Of a DNA stretch of 64,000 bases, positions 52,339 through 60,356 are shown in pieces; the first letter of the stretch is position 1, and each line of letters opens with the position of its first letter. Origin of the DNA: Herbidospora yilanensis (lineage in GTDB: Bacteria > Actinomycetota > Actinomycetes > Streptosporangiales > Streptosporangiaceae); assembly GCF_001570565.1 (NCBI RefSeq), contig NZ_BBXE01000029.1, positions 64,964-128,963 on the forward strand, in the 5' to 3' direction. The notes under the pieces were generated by a model that made no database searches, was not told the origin of the DNA, and was given only the letters and a program-made list of their open reading frames with translations. A program made the translations under genes and the position numbers.

Positions 52339-53510
52339 CCCGGCTGCCCGACTTCCGCCTCGAAACGTACTTCTCCCGGTGGGAGTTCACCGCCCGTCAC
52401 CACCTGACGGCCTCCGACGCCCAGAGCATGTCGCTCGGCGAACTGCTGTCCCTGGCCGACGACGACGACCGGGCCGCGTTCGAGAACCTGTCCCTCGGCT
52501 ACACCACCACCTACGGCGACCCGGCGCTGCGCGAGGCGATCGCGGCGACCTACGACCGGGTCGACGCCGCCGGCGTCCTCTGCTTCGCGGGCGCCGAGGA
52601 GGCCCTCTACCTGGCGATGAACGTCCTGCTCGACGCCGGTGACCACGCGGTCGTGGTGACGCCGAACTACCAGGCGGCCGAGACCGTGCCGCTGGCGTTG
52701 TGCGAGGTCACCGGCGTCGCCCTCGACCCCGACGACGACTGGGCCCTGGACCTCGGCCGGATCAGGGCGGCGATCAGGCCGAACACCCGGGTCGTGTCGG
52801 TGAACTTCCCCAACAACCCCACCGGCAAGGTCATCGCTGCCGCCGACTTCGCCGAACTGGCCCGGATCTGCGACGAGCACGACGTCCACCTGTTCAGCGA
52901 CGAGGTCTACCGAGGCCTCGAACGCGACCCCGCCCGCACCCTGCCGCAGGCCGCCGACCTGTCCGAGCGGGCCCTGTCGCTCAACGTGACCTCGAAGTCG
53001 CTGGGCCTGCCGGGCCTGCGGATCGGCTGGCTCGCCTGCCGTGACCGCGCCCTGCTCGACCGGCTGGAGCGGGCCAAGCACTACACCACCATCTGCAACT
53101 CCGCCCCGAGCGAGGTGCTGGCCCGGATCGCGCTCAAGGCGCGGACCGGGATCCTGGCCCGCAACCGCGCCCTGATCGCCCGCAACCTGCCGGTCTTCGA
53201 CACGTTCTTCGCCGAGTTCCCCGACCTGTTCGAGTGGCGCGCGCCCGACGGCGGCTGCGTCGCCTATCCCCGCTATCTCGGCCCCGACGGGGTCGAGGAG
53301 TTCTGCGCCCGCCTCGTGGACGAGGCCGGCGTCCTGCTGCTGCCCGCGAGCATCTACCGGTCGGAGCTCACCCCTGCCCCCGCCGACCGGTTCCGCGTCG
53401 GGGTCGGCCGCGCCGACCCCGAAGAGGGCCTGGCGGCCTTCCGTGCCTGGCTCAGGCGAGGGACGCGACCAGCCGGTGCAGGGTCTCGCCGAGCTCGGTC
53501 CGGCAGATGA
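52335..53510 (+). CDS. PLP-dependent class I/II aminotransferase
   Basis: A 391-residue fold-type I enzyme. SLGYTTTYGDPALREAIAAT is the N-terminal substrate region, VVSVNFPNNPTGKVI the NPTG loop, VHLFSDEVYRGLE carries the PLP-contacting Asp-Tyr, and LNVTSKSLGLPGLRIGWLA the Schiff-base Lys. It could be an aminotransferase, or a capreomycidine-synthase-like dehydratase/cyclase. The substrate is unknown but should be the signal sensed by the coupled regulator. Its last 59 bases overlap the end of the converging NmrA-like gene. Confidence 0.9.
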   Translation: MTRLPDFRLETYFSRWEFTARHHLTASDAQSMSLGELLSLADDDDRAAFENLSLGYTTTYGDPALREAIAATYDRVDAAGVLCFAGAEEALYLAMNVLLDAGDHAVVVTPNYQAAETVPLALCEVTGVALDPDDDWALDLGRIRAAIRPNTRVVSVNFPNNPTGKVIAAADFAELARICDEHDVHLFSDEVYRGLERDPARTLPQAADLSERALSLNVTSKSLGLPGLRIGWLACRDRALLDRLERAKHYTTICNSAPSEVLARIALKARTGILARNRALIARNLPVFDTFFAEFPDLFEWRAPDGGCVAYPRYLGPDGVEEFCARLVDEAGVLLLPASIYRSELTPAPADRFRVGVGRADPEEGLAAFRAWLRRGTRPAGAGSRRARSGR

Positions 53511-54318
53511 CGGTCCGGTCGCCCCGGGTCCGGTAGAGGCCGAGCCGCTCGGCGTCGTACAACTCGGCGAGCTCGGCCGCGATCCGTGGCGGCAGACCGG
53601 CGTCCACCAGCGCGCCGGTCCACCCGGCGTGGGGGATGGTGACGACCTGGAGCGGGCGGCCGAGCGCGGCCGACAACTCCCCGGCGACCTGGCGCTCGGT
53701 GTAGCGGGGGCCGTCGAGGTCGACGACCTCGCTGGTCGCGGCGGGGGAGAGCAGGGCCTCGGCGGCCACCACGCCGATGTCGCGGGTCGCGATCATGGTC
53801 GTCGGCACGTCGGCCGAGTCGGCGAACACGGGGTAGACGCCCTGGCCGAGCACCGCGCCGAGCAGCAGTTCGGCCTTCTCCTGGAAGTGCCACGAGCGGA
53901 GGGCAGTCACCCGCGCGCCGGTCGCCCGCAGCCCGTTCTCCAGGTGGTGCAGCCAGCGGATCGGGCCGGTGCCCTCGGCCAGCTCGGCCCCGATCGACGA
54001 CAGCAGCACCACGTGCGGGACCCCGCTGTCACGGACCGCCGCGGCGATGGTGTCGGCCAGCGTGCGGTGGGCGGCGTCGGGGTCGTCCCGTGCCACGTCG
54101 GTCGGCAGCAGGACGAACGCGCCCGCGCAGCCGCGCAGCGCCTCCGCCAGCGCCGCCCGGTCGCCCAGGTCGGCCACGGCCACCCGCGCCCCGGCGGCGG
54201 ACCATTCGCCGCCCTTGGCCGCGTCGCGGACCACCGCCCGCACCTGCTCTCCTCTGCCCAGCAGCTCGCGCGCCGCCGCGCCGCCGACGTGGCCGGTCAC
54301 CCCGGTGATCGCATACAT
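53452..54318 (-). CDS. NmrA-like NAD(P)-binding protein
   Basis: A 288-residue atypical SDR. MYAITGVTGHVGGAAARELL is the Rossmann motif, VVLLSSIGAELAEGTGPIRW the central region, and PTTMIATRDIGVVAAEALLS the NmrA-like C-terminal part. GGAGG precedes the ATG at 54318. Members act as quinone reductases (QOR2-like) or redox sensors. It is divergent from an AraC-family gene, a common arrangement in which the regulator controls the reductase. Confidence 0.87.
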   Translation of the reverse strand: MYAITGVTGHVGGAAARELLGRGEQVRAVVRDAAKGGEWSAAGARVAVADLGDRAALAEALRGCAGAFVLLPTDVARDDPDAAHRTLADTIAAAVRDSGVPHVVLLSSIGAELAEGTGPIRWLHHLENGLRATGARVTALRSWHFQEKAELLLGAVLGQGVYPVFADSADVPTTMIATRDIGVVAAEALLSPAATSEVVDLDGPRYTERQVAGELSAALGRPLQVVTIPHAGWTGALVDAGLPPRIAAELAELYDAERLGLYRTRGDRTVICRTELGETLHRLVASLA

Positions 54319-54427
54319 CCCGTTACCTCCGTCTTGGGTTCGTGTACGACCAAGTACATCCGGCAACGGTGAGACGATCCATGTTCGTCACACTCGATTC
54401 CATGTCTGTGCGTCTACGCTGAGGGGT

Positions 54428-55384
54428 GTGGACCCCCTTGCCGACCTTCTCGACGGCGTACGCGCCCGCAGCGCGGCCTTCTGCCGGGCGATCCTGCAGC
54501 CGCCGTGGGCGCTGCGCATCGCCGACGAGGCCCGGCTCGCCCTGGCCACCACGTTGCGCGGCCACGCCTGGATCGTGCCCGACCACGGGGAACCGGTGTT
54601 GCTGCGCACCGGCGACGTGGCCATCGTCAAAGGCCCCGACCACTACACGGTCGGCGACGACCCGGCCACCCCGCCCGACCTCGTCGTCCACCCCGGCAAC
54701 CGGCTGACCACCCTCGACGGCGCCGACGTCACCGACCGGCTCCGCCTGGGGCCGCGTACGAGCGGGCGCTCCGCCGAGGGGTCGGCGGTCGTGGCCAGCG
54801 GCACCTACCAGGTCAGCGGCGAGGTCAGCGACCGGCTGCTGAACGCGCTGCCGGACATCGTGGTGGTGCCCAGGTCGAGCATGCCCTCACCGGTCATGGA
54901 ACTGCTGGCCCACGAGGTCGACAACGAGGGGCCGGGCCAGGGCGTCGTCCTCGACCGGCTCCTGGACCTGGCGCTGATCGCGACGCTGCGCGCCTGGTTC
55001 GCCCGCCCCGAGGCGCACGCCCCCGGCTGGTACGCCGCCCAGAGCGACCCGCTGATCGGCCCGGCGCTGCGGCTGATCCACGACGACCCCGCCCACCCGT
55101 GGACGGTGGCGTCCATGGCCGAGAAGGTGGGCGCCTCGCGGGCCGCCTTCGCCCGCCGGTTCGCCGCCCTGGTGGGCGAGCCGCCGCTGACCTATCTGAC
55201 CGGCTGGCGCATCGCCCTCGCCGCCGACCTGCTGCGGTCGTCCGACACGACGATCGACTCGGTGGCCCGCCACGTCGGCTACGCCAACGCCTTCGCGCTG
55301 AGCGTCGCGTTCAAGCGGGTCCGGGGCGTGTCGCCGAGCGGCCACCGGGCCGGTGTGCGATCAGCGGCCGGTGCGCGTGGGTGA
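54428..55384 (+). CDS. AraC-family regulator with N-terminal cupin domain
   Basis: About 318 residues. The cupin-like N-terminal domain includes LLRTGDVAIVKGPDHYTVGD. Two C-terminal helix-turn-helices read PWTVASMAEKVGASRAAFAR and TTIDSVARHVGYANAFALSV, ending FKRVRGVSPSGHR. The GTG start is close behind GAGGG, so initiation is not well defined. It is divergent from the NmrA-like gene across 54319-54427, which contains no other gene. Its last 74 bases overlap the converging CDF gene. Confidence 0.87.
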   Translation: MDPLADLLDGVRARSAAFCRAILQPPWALRIADEARLALATTLRGHAWIVPDHGEPVLLRTGDVAIVKGPDHYTVGDDPATPPDLVVHPGNRLTTLDGADVTDRLRLGPRTSGRSAEGSAVVASGTYQVSGEVSDRLLNALPDIVVVPRSSMPSPVMELLAHEVDNEGPGQGVVLDRLLDLALIATLRAWFARPEAHAPGWYAAQSDPLIGPALRLIHDDPAHPWTVASMAEKVGASRAAFARRFAALVGEPPLTYLTGWRIALAADLLRSSDTTIDSVARHVGYANAFALSVAFKRVRGVSPSGHRAGVRSAAGARG

Positions 55385-56387
55385 GTTCGGGACCGTCCGG
55401 ATCGGTGTGGACGGTCGCCGCGCCCAGCCGGGGAAGCCCGTGGATCAGCCGGTGCTCGACGTCGACCGCGACCTGGTGGGCTTCGACCACCGACATCGCC
55501 GGGTCGACCAGGACGTCGACCTCGGCGCGTAGCGCGTGGCCGAGCCAGCGCAGCCGGATCGACCCCGCCCGCGCCACCCCCGGCGTCGCGGTGATGATCT
55601 CCTCGGCCAGGGTCACCAGCGCGGGGTCGACCGCGTCCATGAGCCGGTGGTAGATCTCGCGGCCGGCGTCGCGCAGCACGAACAGGATGGCCGCCGTGAT
55701 GAGCAGGCCGATGACCGGGTCGGCGATCGGGAAGCCCAGCGCCACGCCGCCGGCCCCGAAGAGCACGGCCAGCGAGGTGAACCCGTCGGCGCGCGCGTGC
55801 AGCCCGTCGGCCACCAGCGCGGCCGAGCCGATCCGCCGCCCGACCCGGATGCGGTAACGCGCCACCCACTCGTTGCCCACGAAGCCGATCAGGGCCGCAC
55901 CCGCGACCCAGCCGAGGGCCCCGACCTCCTGCGGGTCGAGCAGCCGCCGCACGGACTCGTACCCGGCGAACAGCGCCGACGCGGCGATGAGCAGCACGAT
56001 GACGATCCCGGCCAGGTCTTCGGCGCGGCCGTAGCCGTAGGTGAAACGGCGGGTGGCGGCCCGGCGGCCGACCGAGAACGCGATGGCCAGGGGGACGGCG
56101 GTCAGGGCGTCGGCGAAGTTGTGCAGCGTGTCGCCGAGCAGCGCGACCGACCCGGAGAAGGCGACGACGACCGCCTGCGCCAGCGCGGTGAACATGAGGA
56201 TCGCGAACGACAGGCCCAGCACCCGGAGCCCGAGCCTGCTGGATTCGAACGCGGCGTCGGTCTTGTCCGCCGAGTCGTGGTTGTGGGGAGTGACCAGATG
56301 GCGGGCGTCGGCCAGGAGCCGCCGGAGCCGTCCCCGGTGGGCGTGCCCGTGCCCGTGCCCGTGCCCGTGTTCGATGTCTGAGCCCAT
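55311..56387 (-). CDS. Cation diffusion facilitator (zinc exporter type)
   Basis: A 358-residue membrane transporter. A His-rich N terminus (HGHGHGHGHAH, residues 7-17) precedes six membrane segments. DTLHNFADAL in segment 2 and HARADGFTSL in segment 5 give two H-x3-D sites, the arrangement of zinc-selective CDF proteins. The cytoplasmic C-terminal domain includes AEVDVLVDPAMSVVEAHQVA. It exports Zn(II) by proton exchange. It is divergent from an ArsR sensor across only 20 bases, so the sensor surely controls it. Confidence 0.93.
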   Translation of the reverse strand: MGSDIEHGHGHGHGHAHRGRLRRLLADARHLVTPHNHDSADKTDAAFESSRLGLRVLGLSFAILMFTALAQAVVVAFSGSVALLGDTLHNFADALTAVPLAIAFSVGRRAATRRFTYGYGRAEDLAGIVIVLLIAASALFAGYESVRRLLDPQEVGALGWVAGAALIGFVGNEWVARYRIRVGRRIGSAALVADGLHARADGFTSLAVLFGAGGVALGFPIADPVIGLLITAAILFVLRDAGREIYHRLMDAVDPALVTLAEEIITATPGVARAGSIRLRWLGHALRAEVDVLVDPAMSVVEAHQVAVDVEHRLIHGLPRLGAATVHTDPDGPELTHAHRPLIAHRPGGRSATRPGPA

Positions 56388-56407
56388 GTCTGCCAGGATA
56401 TGTATTC

Positions 56408-56767
56408 ATGTACGCACGCGACAACGAAGCAGGTGCGACACCGCCGCAGGAGCCACCTACGGGCGCGCAGGTGGAGACGGCCGTGGAGGCCTTCCGCATG
56501 CTCGGCGACGCCACCCGCCTCCGGCTGATGTGGCTGCTCTCGTCCGGCGAATACGACGTGAGCTCCCTGACCGAGGCGATCGGCGCCCCCCGCCCCTCGG
56601 TCTCCCAGCACCTGGCGAAACTGCGGCTGGCGGGCCTGGTCACCACCCGCAGGGACGGCCGCCGGGTGCTCTACCGCGCCCGCGACGCCCACGTGCGCAG
56701 GCTCATCGGCGAGGCGCTGTTCCACGCGGACCACGAGGTCTCCGGGATACCGCGCCACGACGACTGA
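56408..56767 (+). CDS. ArsR/SmtB-family zinc sensor repressor
   Basis: A 119-residue winged-helix repressor. LGDATRLRLMWLLSSGEYDV and RPSVSQHLAKLRLAGLVTTR are the ArsR signature. The C-terminal helix DAHVRRLIGEALFHADHE places Asp93, His95, His106 and His109 at exactly the spacing of the alpha-5 zinc site of CzrA/SmtB (D-x-H ... H-x2-H). There is no alpha-3 Cys motif. With the adjacent CDF exporter it forms a zinc-response pair. No ribosome site precedes the ATG, so the mRNA may be leaderless. Confidence 0.93.
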   Translation: MYARDNEAGATPPQEPPTGAQVETAVEAFRMLGDATRLRLMWLLSSGEYDVSSLTEAIGAPRPSVSQHLAKLRLAGLVTTRRDGRRVLYRARDAHVRRLIGEALFHADHEVSGIPRHDD

Positions 56768-56807
56768 GCCCCGCCGTCCGGTCGGTCTGAGGCCGGCCGG
56801 AGCCGGG

Positions 56808-57347
56808 TCACCTCTCGCTGTGTCGCCGGCGGTACGCCCTGACCTTGGCGCGGTTGCCGCATTCGGACATGCCGCACCACTGCCGGTTCTCGCCCCGCGA
56901 GGTGTCGACGTACAGGCGAGTGCACTCGGTGTTGGCGCAGCGCTTGACGCGGGCGGGGGTGGCGAGCAGGTCGAGCAGGTCGGCGGCGAGGGTGGCCAGC
57001 AGTTCGTCGACGGTGCCCGACCGCCGGGTGGTCCCGTCGGGCAGCAGGGTCGGGACGAGCGCCGGGCGTCGGGCGTGGTCGTTGAGCAGGTCCACGTCGC
57101 CCTGCTCCGGTCGCCGGTCGTCGAGACGGGCCGACGTGGTGCGGTAGACGGCCTCCCGCAGGCCGATCGCGGCGGTGAGGTCGGCTTCGCCGACCGCGGG
57201 CGCGGTGTCGAGCAGCCCGGCGGCCTCCACCCATGCGGACAGGTCGGCGGGGGAGAGCAACTGCTCCTCCGGAGCGTCGCTGCGCCGCCACTTCCGCGTG
57301 CCGGCGAAGTCGAGGGAGCGGCGGCCGCTCACGAAGACGAACCCCAT
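56808..57347 (-). CDS. CGNR zinc-finger (ABATE-domain) regulator
   Basis: A 179-residue protein. The N-terminal ABATE stress domain (GRRSLDFAGTRKWRRSD) is followed by a C-terminal zinc finger: KRCANTECTRLYVDTSRGEN then QWCGMSECGNRAKVRAYRRR, with the CGNR motif and four Cys. These are putative DNA-binding regulators. The ATG lies inside a TGTAACC-N9-GGTTAC dyad, and a second copy surrounds the divergent gene's start. It probably represses both genes. Confidence 0.88.
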   Translation of the reverse strand: MGFVFVSGRRSLDFAGTRKWRRSDAPEEQLLSPADLSAWVEAAGLLDTAPAVGEADLTAAIGLREAVYRTTSARLDDRRPEQGDVDLLNDHARRPALVPTLLPDGTTRRSGTVDELLATLAADLLDLLATPARVKRCANTECTRLYVDTSRGENRQWCGMSECGNRAKVRAYRRRHSER

Positions 57348-57369
57348 GTAACCATCTTGACAGGTTACG
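57347..57369. promoter_or_regulatory. Operator 1 of the CGNR / fusion-enzyme pair
   Basis: TGTAACC-N9-GGTTACG overlaps the CGNR start codon. It is the mirror-placed partner of operator 2. Confidence 0.7.
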
Positions 57370-57385
57370 GAGCCTTCATGCAATC

Positions 57386-57410
57386 GTGTAACCATGCAAG
57401 ACGGTTACAC
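57386..57410. promoter_or_regulatory. Operator 2 of the CGNR / fusion-enzyme pair
   Basis: GTGTAACC-N9-GGTTACAC, a perfect 8-bp dyad with a nine-base spacer, contains the start codon of the fusion enzyme at 57394. The two operator centres are 40 bp apart. Confidence 0.72.
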
Positions 57411-59079
57411 GCAGGTCCGCGACTCGGCCGGTGAAGTGGCGATCACCAGCGACGACTTCCTCTTCTTCGCCGAACGTGCCGTCGGCGGCATGAGCACGAT
57501 CCTCGGCGAGCTCGGCGACGAGCTGGCCAACACCCGGCCCGCCGTCCCCGGAGCCAACACCCCCTACGCGCTGCTCACGCACTGCCTCGGCGTGATGGAG
57601 TACTGGGGCGGCCACCTCGTGGCCGGCCGCGCCGTGCGGCGGGACCGGCAGGCCGAGTTCCACGCGACCGGCCCGGTCGCCCCCCTTCGGGCCAGGGCCG
57701 CCCGCGCGCTGGAGACGCTCCGCGACGACGTCCGGTCATCCAAGCCGTGGGCGCCCCTGCACGCCGAACCCGATCCCGGCGTGCTCGGCCCCCGGCGCGA
57801 ACTCACCCGTGACTCCGCCCTCCAGCACCTCTATGAGGAACTGGCCCAGCACCACGGCCAGATGGAGATCATGCGCGACTGCCTGCTCGCGGCGCGGCGC
57901 CCGGCCGACCCGGTCGACGCGCCGATCGAGTGGTTGCGGGCCAAACAGGGCGTCAAGTGGCACCGCCCCGGCCCGTCGCTGCTGCCCGCCTGGGTGGCCG
58001 ACATGGACTTCCCCCTCGCGCCGGTGATCGCCGAGGCGATCGGGGCCGCGCTCGACCGGGGCGACCTCGGCTACCCCGACTGGGACGGCCACCCGCTGGC
58101 CGAGGCGTTCGCCGAACGGATGCGGCGGCGGCACGGCTGGCAGCCGGACCCGGGTCTCGTCAGGGGCATCACCGATCTCATCCAGGGCCTCCAGCTCACC
58201 CTGACCCTCCTCACCGAACCCGGTGACGGCGTGGTCGCGTTCACGCCCAACTACCCGCCGTTCCTGCGCACCCTGGAGACGATGGGCCGCCCGCTCGTCG
58301 CGGCGCCGCTGGAGCCCGGTCCCGGCGGCCGCTGGACCTGGGATCACGACCTGCTGGAGCAGCGGGTACGCGCCCAGAAGGCCAGGATCCTGCTGCTGGT
58401 CAACCCCCACAACCCCACCGGCAAGGTCTTCACCGCCGACGAACTGCGGCGCGTCGCCGACCTGGCCGAACGCCACGGCCTGATCGTGATCAGCGACGAG
58501 ATCCACGCCGACCTCGTCCACACCCCGCACCGCCACCAGCCCTTCGCCGCCCTCGACGCGGGCACGGCCGCCCGCACCGTCACCGTGACGTCGGCGTCCA
58601 AGGCGTTCAACATCGCCGGACTGCGCACCGCGATCGCCCACGTCGGCCCGGCCGTCCTGCGCACCGCCTGGGACGCCCAGCCGCCCGACCTGTACGGCGC
58701 CACCAACGTGCTCGGCGTGGAGGCCACCCGCGCCGCCTGGGCCCACGGCGACGAGTGGCTGGCCGCCGTCACCGCCCACCTGACCCGGCAGCGCGACCAC
58801 CTGGCCGGGCGGATCGCCGCCATGCCGGGCCTGGACCTGCGCACCCCCGAGGCCGGCTATCTGGCCTGGCTCGACTGCCAGGCCGCCGGGCTCGGCGAGG
58901 AGGCCGCCGACTGGTTCCGCCGGAACGCGGGCGTCGAGCTCAGCGCAGGCAGCGAGTTCGGCTCCGGCACGGCGGGCTCCGTCGCCGCGTCGCGCACCCG
59001 GCTGAACTTCGCCACCACCCGCGAGGTCCTCGACCTGGTCCTCGACCGGATGGCGGACGCCCTGGCCGACGCCCGGTAG
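57394..59079 (+). CDS. Fusion: DinB/mycothiol-transferase-like domain + PLP C-S beta-lyase (PatB/MalY type)
   Basis: A 561-residue two-domain protein. Residues about 15-170 are a DinB-type four-helix bundle, with His63 in LLTHCLGVMEYWGGHL and His153/154 in LYEELAQHHGQMEIMRD as likely metal ligands. From about 175 a PLP enzyme of the PatB/MalY branch follows: KWHRPGPSLLPAWVADMDFP opening, NPHNPTGK (337-344), SDEIHADL (367-374) and Schiff-base Lys403 in SASKAFNIAGLRTA. DinB proteins of actinobacteria often use mycothiol; PatB/MalY cleave cysteine S-conjugates. The open frame across the join is continuous. A thiol-conjugate detoxification or sulfur-release role is inferred. The start lies in an operator. 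Confidence 0.85.
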   Translation: MQDGYTQVRDSAGEVAITSDDFLFFAERAVGGMSTILGELGDELANTRPAVPGANTPYALLTHCLGVMEYWGGHLVAGRAVRRDRQAEFHATGPVAPLRARAARALETLRDDVRSSKPWAPLHAEPDPGVLGPRRELTRDSALQHLYEELAQHHGQMEIMRDCLLAARRPADPVDAPIEWLRAKQGVKWHRPGPSLLPAWVADMDFPLAPVIAEAIGAALDRGDLGYPDWDGHPLAEAFAERMRRRHGWQPDPGLVRGITDLIQGLQLTLTLLTEPGDGVVAFTPNYPPFLRTLETMGRPLVAAPLEPGPGGRWTWDHDLLEQRVRAQKARILLLVNPHNPTGKVFTADELRRVADLAERHGLIVISDEIHADLVHTPHRHQPFAALDAGTAARTVTVTSASKAFNIAGLRTAIAHVGPAVLRTAWDAQPPDLYGATNVLGVEATRAAWAHGDEWLAAVTAHLTRQRDHLAGRIAAMPGLDLRTPEAGYLAWLDCQAAGLGEEAADWFRRNAGVELSAGSEFGSGTAGSVAASRTRLNFATTREVLDLVLDRMADALADAR

Positions 59080-59223
59080 CCGGGCCCGGAGAAACGGATT
59101 CCGTTTCCCCATCGGCCGGAAGATGAAGGGTCGGTGAATTGGCGCGGCGCGTGTTGCCGGGCGTGGCGAGACCGCTCCAAGGTTGGGAAACGACCGCCAT
59201 CCCCCCATGACGGAAGTGCCCCC

Positions 59224-60345
59224 GTGCGTCTGCTCGCCCTCCTCGCCGCCCTCGTCGTCACGTTCCTCGCCGCGGCTCCGGCGCAGGCGCACGTCCGCGC
59301 CACCTCGGTCGCCGTCGACCTGCGCGGGCAGGGCGACGGCGTCACGGCCGTCGTCGACGTCGAGTACGACGTCCTGGGCCGCCTGCTGAGTCTCGACGGG
59401 GTCGTGAGCCCGGACGCCGACGGCGGCGTCCAAGAGGTGCCGGCCGGGGTGCGGCGGCGTTCCCTCGACGCGCACGCGAGCGAGGTGGCCGCCTACGTCG
59501 GCGCGGCGTTGCGGCTGAGCCGCAGCTCGATCGGGTGCGCCGTGCACGACGGCGGCCGGGTCGAGCTCACCGACTCCGGCGCGGTGCGGGTGGCGCTCGC
59601 CTACGAGTGCGCGGCGTCCGGCGCGCTCACCGTACGCAGCGACGTCTTCGCCGCCGCCGACGGCCTCGTCGACGACGTCCGCACGACGGTCGCCTACGAC
59701 GTCGACGGGCTCCGCGGCGCCACACTGCTCGACGCCGCGCGTACCAGCGTCACGGTCGGGCACACCGATCTTCTCAGCGAGATCCCCCGGTTCGTCCTGC
59801 TCGGCGGGGAACACCTGATCTTCGGGCTCGACCACGTGTTGTTCCTGCTCGCGCTGCTACTGGGCGCCAAGCGGCTGCGCGACGTCGCCGAGGTCGCCAC
59901 GGCGTTCACGGTCGCCCACTCGGTGACGCTGGTGGCGGCCGCGATCGGCTGGGTCAGCGTGCCCGGGTGGATCGTCGAGCCGCTCATCGCGCTCTCGATC
60001 GCGTTCGTGGCGCTCGACAACCTGCTCTCGCCCCGGACCGGCCACCGGTTGCCCGTCGTGTTCGGCTTCGGTTTGCTGCACGGGCTCGGGTTCGCGGGCG
60101 CGCTGAGCGTCGACGGGCCGGCGTCGCTCCCGATGCTGGTCAACCTCATCTCCTTCAACGTCGGCATCGAGATCGCCCAGCTCGCGATCATCGCGCTCGC
60201 CTTCCCGGCGTTGTCGTTCCTGCGCAGGGCCGCGACGGGGCCGGTCGCCGCCCGCGCTCTCATGCTCGGCACCGTCGGGGCGGCTGTCGCCGTCGCGGGT
60301 GCCGGTCTCGTCTGGTTCGTCGAGCGTTCCCCGCTCCTCACCTGA
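59224..60345 (+). CDS. HupE/UreJ-family membrane protein with exported N-terminal domain
   Basis: A 373-residue protein. A signal peptide (LLALLAALVVTFLAAAPAQA) precedes an extracellular domain of about 150 residues. A membrane domain follows with GGEHLIFGLDHVLFLLALLL and LPVVFGFGLLHGLGFAGALS, the His-rich HupE/UreJ_2 motifs. The family is linked to nickel or cobalt uptake, but no hydrogenase or urease genes are nearby. The GTG start at 59224 is supported mainly by the signal peptide. The preceding gap 59080-59223 has a weak hairpin (59091-59107, GAAACGG with CCGTTTC) and no gene. Confidence 0.82.
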   Translation: MRLLALLAALVVTFLAAAPAQAHVRATSVAVDLRGQGDGVTAVVDVEYDVLGRLLSLDGVVSPDADGGVQEVPAGVRRRSLDAHASEVAAYVGAALRLSRSSIGCAVHDGGRVELTDSGAVRVALAYECAASGALTVRSDVFAAADGLVDDVRTTVAYDVDGLRGATLLDAARTSVTVGHTDLLSEIPRFVLLGGEHLIFGLDHVLFLLALLLGAKRLRDVAEVATAFTVAHSVTLVAAAIGWVSVPGWIVEPLIALSIAFVALDNLLSPRTGHRLPVVFGFGLLHGLGFAGALSVDGPASLPMLVNLISFNVGIEIAQLAIIALAFPALSFLRRAATGPVAARALMLGTVGAAVAVAGAGLVWFVERSPLLT

Positions 60346-60356
60346 AGGATCACGAA

